Below, in pieces: positions 61,063 through 64,000 of a stretch of 64,000 bases of DNA. The notes under the pieces were generated by a model, which saw only the letters and a list, made by a program, of their open reading frames with translations, was not told the origin of the DNA and did not search any database. A program made the translations under genes and the position numbers. The first letter of the stretch is position 1; each line of letters opens with the position of its first letter. Source of the stretch: JAVBRA01 sp031548435 (GTDB lineage: Bacteria > Bacteroidota > Bacteroidia > Bacteroidales > Rikenellaceae); contig JAVBRA010000005.1 in NCBI GenBank assembly GCA_031548435.1, forward strand, positions 22,417 to 86,416. The letters are read 5' to 3'.

Positions 61063-62235
61063 ATGACCAAAACCACAACTACCGTCCTGCTGGCCTTTTC
61101 GTTTCTGTTTGTCGGCGGGCCGGCCGATCTGGTCGCGCGCAATAAAAAAGAGCGTGTCCATGTATCGTTCCGCGATTCGCTCGACCACGCCATTGACATC
61201 AGTGACTGGCTCATTACCAAGAAAGGTTTTTTCCCCATGCCCATTCTTGTCACCGAACCATCGCTGGGCGGATTCGGTTTGGGGATCGCCCCCATTTTCA
61301 TCAGCCCCCATGATCCGATCGAACGGGACGGGAAGTTCTATCCCGTCATGCCCGACGTCACCGCCGTGGCAGGACTGTACACCCTGAACAAGACCTGGAT
61401 GGCGGGCGGAGGGCGAGTGGGAATGATACCCAAGCGCCGCCTGCGCTACAAGGTGGGGGCGGGTTACGTCAACATGAATATGAGCTACTACCATGCCGTG
61501 CCGCTGACGGGCGAGGAACTCCGGCTCGACTTCAATATCCGCGCCGTGCCTCTTTATATTTACCTGGGCAAGATACTGAAAAATCCCCGTTTTGTTACGG
61601 CGGGCTACTATATGTTCGCCCATTCCGACCTGAGTCTCAATAACAACGGGGGTGTCCTGCCCGACGGCATCTCGCGGAAAGAGTTGAAGAGCAATCTGGC
61701 CAAACTGGGCGGGCGGCTCGAATTCGACACCCGCGACAATTCGTTCACTCCCAATAAGGGGATCAAGTCGTATCTCGACGGCGGATGGAGCAACCCGGTG
61801 GTGGGCAGCGACTTCAAATTCGGGATGTTCGAGTGGGCGTTCTACTGGTTTGCGCCTCTCCATCCGAAGTGGATCAACGGCTTCCGGTTCGATGTGCAAC
61901 AGGTGGTGGGCACAGTGCCGTTTTACTTCAAGCCTTTTATAGATATGCGCGGCGTGCCGGCCGAGCGTTACCAGGGCCGAACCACCGTGCTGATGGAGCT
62001 CGAAGAACGTTGGGATTGTTACAGGCGTTGGAGCGTGCTGTTTTACGGCGGTCTGGGCAAAGGGTTCGATTCGTTTTCGGAATTCAGCAGCGCCGACTGG
62101 GCTTACAGCTACGGCACGGGGTTCCGTTACCTGCTGGCCCGCAAGCTGCAACTGCGCACGGGCGTCGACCTGGCAATGGGCCCCGAAGGATTCACCTACT
62201 ACCTGGTATTTGGCAGCAGCTGGGCCCGGCAGTGA
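61063..62235 (+). CDS. BamA/TamA-type outer-membrane barrel (D15-like), no POTRA
   Basis: 390 residues with a signal peptide (MTKTTTTVLLAFSFLFVGGP, then ADLVA). Barrel strands include PSLGGFGLGIAPIFISPHDP, GRLEFDTRDNSFTPNKGIKS (the Omp85 'NxPxKG' region) and the RYQGRTTVLMELEERWD loop; C-terminal strand ends AR Q. Same class as the protein at 12180-13397. Ligand or client unknown. Confidence 0.85.
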   Translation: MTKTTTTVLLAFSFLFVGGPADLVARNKKERVHVSFRDSLDHAIDISDWLITKKGFFPMPILVTEPSLGGFGLGIAPIFISPHDPIERDGKFYPVMPDVTAVAGLYTLNKTWMAGGGRVGMIPKRRLRYKVGAGYVNMNMSYYHAVPLTGEELRLDFNIRAVPLYIYLGKILKNPRFVTAGYYMFAHSDLSLNNNGGVLPDGISRKELKSNLAKLGGRLEFDTRDNSFTPNKGIKSYLDGGWSNPVVGSDFKFGMFEWAFYWFAPLHPKWINGFRFDVQQVVGTVPFYFKPFIDMRGVPAERYQGRTTVLMELEERWDCYRRWSVLFYGGLGKGFDSFSEFSSADWAYSYGTGFRYLLARKLQLRTGVDLAMGPEGFTYYLVFGSSWARQ

Positions 62236-62256
62236 CCGGTAGGAGAGGGGAACAAT

Positions 62257-62293
62257 GGAAAACGCGGCAGGAGGTTCTCCTGCCGCGTTTTCC
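62257..62293. terminator. Bidirectional terminator between convergent genes
   Basis: 17-bp perfect stem GGAAAACGCGGCAGGAG and complement with a GTT loop. Confidence 0.88.
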
Positions 62294-62311
62294 ATAAAGC
62301 CATAGGGGTTC

Positions 62312-62776
62312 TTACCACATCAACACCACCCGGAACGTGGTGGTGGGAGGGTATTGGTCGGTGATGAAGTCGGACGGGGTGACGTAAAACGAGATCATCC
62401 CCGGCGAGTATTCGTAGTCGTAATGGGTGCTCCAGAAGAACTCGCCGCCGGCGTCCTCGTCGCCATAATAACGGGTGTAAGGCAGCTGGGCCAAGGCCTC
62501 GTAAGAGGTTTGGGGGTCGATGGTGACGTACGCCATCACCGCGCCGTTCTTGTACACGTTGTTGGTCAGTTCGGCAACGTCGTTGAACGTGTAGCCGAAA
62601 TAAGAGTTCAGTTCGTTCGTGTTTCCGATCCGGTCCCAATAGTTTTGCAGTACGGTGAGGTAGAGTACCTTGCGGTTCGCCGATCCCGACGGCCCGACGG
62701 GCCCCGGAGGGCCCACGGGCCCTTCGCACGAGGCGGCGGCAATGGCTGCAAGCGCCAGAAATAAAAGCTTTTTCAT
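62312..62776 (-). CDS. Lipoprotein with a short collagen-like segment
   Basis: 154 residues. Lipobox AAASC (Cys17), directly followed by EGPVGPPGPVGPSG, four Gly-X-Y triplets, then about 125 residues of beta-rich sequence (VLYLTVLQNYWDR, YFGYTFNDVAELTNNVYKNG, AVMAYVTIDPQTSYEALAQL, GEFFWSTHYDYEYSPGMISF). No known domain recognised. The collagen-like run is short, probably a rigid stalk lifting the domain from the membrane. Predicted to be surface or periplasmic. Confidence 0.82.
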   Translation of the reverse strand: MKKLLFLALAAIAAASCEGPVGPPGPVGPSGSANRKVLYLTVLQNYWDRIGNTNELNSYFGYTFNDVAELTNNVYKNGAVMAYVTIDPQTSYEALAQLPYTRYYGDEDAGGEFFWSTHYDYEYSPGMISFYVTPSDFITDQYPPTTTFRVVLMW

Positions 62777-62900
62777 GGTATGATGTGTTTGGTTCTTTCA
62801 GTGTAATGCAGGGGACACTGGTGTTCTGTCCGCGGCAAAGATACAGGAAAACGGATTGGCATCATTACTTTGATGACGTATAACGTCCGAAATTGTAACA

Positions 62901-63419
62901 TCAAAAATAAATTCCGCCCGTCAGGTTCATCATGCGCAGCTGCCCCAGGTACCACTGGCAGTCGAGCGCCAGGCTGATGTGGCGCAGCAGCCGCACCCCT
63001 ACGCGCGGCGCGAGGCAGAAACAGGAATACCCGCCGCTGTAAATGCCCCATCCGAGACCGGCGCCCACCCCCACGAACGGGTTTACCAACCGCCCCTGGG
63101 AGAGGTTGTAATCGCCGATGGCCAGAAACGACATAGTTAGATATCCTAATCCGCATTCGCCGTCCGAAATCATAAAGTATGAATTGGTGTACCGTATGCC
63201 GAAATCGAGCGGTATGCGCCGCAGGTTATAACGTAATTCGGCCCCGAATGTAAAACCAGGGCTGATGTTGTCGTCGTCGGTGCTCTGGATCTTCCATCCG
63301 AAATTGGCGCCGCCGTCGACCTGAAGCGCTATACGGTTTATTTTACGGGGCTTTGTCTGTCCGGAGAGAACGGGTGACAATATACTGAATATCAGTGCGA
63401 TCAGCATCCATTTTTTCAT
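62901..63419 (-). CDS. Small outer-membrane beta-barrel protein
   Basis: 172 residues with signal peptide (MKKWMLIALIFSILSPVLSG). Alternating strands (IALQVDGGANFGWKIQSTDD, FTFGAELRYNLRRIPLDFGI, LVNPFVGVGAGLGWGIYSGG, APRVGVRLLRHISLALDCQW) end with LTGGIYF. Eight-strand OmpA/OmpX-type barrel size, ending in the terminal Phe. Function unknown. Confidence 0.8.
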   Translation of the reverse strand: MKKWMLIALIFSILSPVLSGQTKPRKINRIALQVDGGANFGWKIQSTDDDNISPGFTFGAELRYNLRRIPLDFGIRYTNSYFMISDGECGLGYLTMSFLAIGDYNLSQGRLVNPFVGVGAGLGWGIYSGGYSCFCLAPRVGVRLLRHISLALDCQWYLGQLRMMNLTGGIYF

Positions 63420-63559
63420 GCGATGAGCTGTTTACAAGTAATGAAGGCTATATGCAAAGGGTCATAGTTAGTGCAATATAAGCATAATTACTTGTAAATG
63501 CAAATGCGGCGCTCTTGAACTGGATTTTGTTGGTCAGGAATGTTGTTTTTCCCGCCGGG

Positions 63560-64000
63560 TTAGTTTTGGATGGCTTTCGCCCATTGTAGACAGTCGTATT
63601 CGGCATTCAGTCCGGGGAGGGCGGCCTGGGGGATGTAGGTGGTCAGGCCGCTGTGGCGGTCGATGGCGAAGCCGTTGTAGCCGGCCGATTGCGTCATAAA
63701 CGTGGCGGTGGCAGCCTTCCAGGGAACGCAGTTCGCGACCAGGCTCGACAGTTCCGCGCGCTGGGCGTCGGTGTCCAAAAGGCGGCCGTAGTAGTCCTCG
63801 AAGTCGAAGAACAGCGTGGCCGATTTCAGCCGGTCGAAACGCTGGATGTCGGCGATGTTCACCGCTCGCTCCGGATCGCAGTTCTGCCGGACAAAGGCCG
63901 CGAGCGCGTCGAGGGCGCGGGTGCGGATGACCGAATAGGTCGCCGAACGCTGGGGGTTACTCTCGGCGTAGGTCAGAGCATGCGCAAACACGCTCTGACC
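63560..64000 (-). CDS. Clostripain (C11) family protein, C-terminal part, 5' end outside the window
   Basis: At least 146 residues; the frame stays open through the window edge. Typical C-terminal region of Bacteroidetes clostripain-related lipoproteins: RALDALAAFVRQNCDPERAV, LDTDAQRAELSSLVANCVPW, HSGLTTYIPQAALPGLNAEY, then DCLQWAKAIQN. The His-Cys catalytic dyad would lie upstream, outside the window. Full-length homologues are exported Arg-specific cysteine peptidases. Confidence 0.8.
   Translation of the reverse strand, partial: GQSVFAHALTYAESNPQRSATYSVIRTRALDALAAFVRQNCDPERAVNIADIQRFDRLKSATLFFDFEDYYGRLLDTDAQRAELSSLVANCVPWKAATATFMTQSAGYNGFAIDRHSGLTTYIPQAALPGLNAEYDCLQWAKAIQN

Overview
The window reads as an ordinary chromosomal stretch of a GC-rich member of the Bacteroidales. 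Genes are preceded by the Bacteroidetes -7 box (TATCTTTG and close variants) instead of E. coli-type -10 boxes, Shine-Dalgarno sequences are mostly weak, and marker arrangements are typical of the phylum (uppS-bamA-skp-skp, DUF4271-hemD-rnpA-yidD, serC-serA-DUF1015, korA-korB, thrS-infC). The base composition and gene set would fit Rikenellaceae/Alistipes, but that is inference. No rRNA, CRISPR array, insertion sequence, integrase or prophage was seen; one tRNA gene is present.

Layout. 1-8 kb: TPR lipoprotein, infC, thrS, a glycosyltransferase, a secreted EEP-family phosphodiesterase, a SIMPL protein and a GH27 alpha-galactosidase. 8.4-14.6 kb: tRNA(CAT), glutamate dehydrogenase, a GNAT-like protein, an outer-membrane barrel protein with a small Gly-rich periplasmic partner, and GDP-fucose synthase. 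15-20.7 kb: CtpA protease, a TSUP permease with a secreted nitroreductase, a CDF metal transporter and a CNNM/CorC protein. The leaders of the TSUP operon and the CNNM gene are near-identical inverted copies. 21-28.6 kb: serine biosynthesis operon, methyltransferase, MATE exporter, an unknown protein and tsaE. 28.8-34.7 kb: a six-gene locus for a heterodisulfide-reductase-like complex (HdrC, cupin, HdrB, short HdrA, second HdrC, membrane HdrE-HdrD fusion). 34.9-46 kb: cca, pdxJ, nadK, uppS, bamA, two skp genes, yidD, rnpA, hemD and DUF4271. 46-54 kb: UbiA prenyltransferase, 2-oxoacid:ferredoxin oxidoreductase (korAB), gyrB, and a zinc/manganese ABC importer pair lacking its permease. 54-64 kb: a sugar-kinase-like phosphotransferase, an orphan HSDR_N protein, more Omp85-type barrels, an NlpC/P60 hydrolase, a 2-Cys peroxiredoxin, HdeD, a DNA glycosylase, a collagen-motif lipoprotein, a small barrel protein and the C-terminal part of a clostripain-family protein cut by the window edge.

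How the parts fit. Much of the region serves envelope biogenesis (uppS, BamA, Skp pair, four Omp85/D15-type proteins, NlpC/P60, CtpA). A second theme is anaerobic electron transfer: KorAB makes reduced ferredoxin, UbiA makes a quinone precursor, and the Hdr-like complex has the parts to connect flavin, iron-sulfur and membrane quinone/heme centres. That complex, whose substrate cannot be read from sequence, is the best candidate here for an undescribed system.

Regulatory observations. Most junctions between convergent genes carry a long perfect hairpin (stems 12 to 42 bp). infC appears to start at AUA behind a strong Shine-Dalgarno, and rpmI-rplT do not follow it. A recurrent AT-rich terminator element follows at least three genes.
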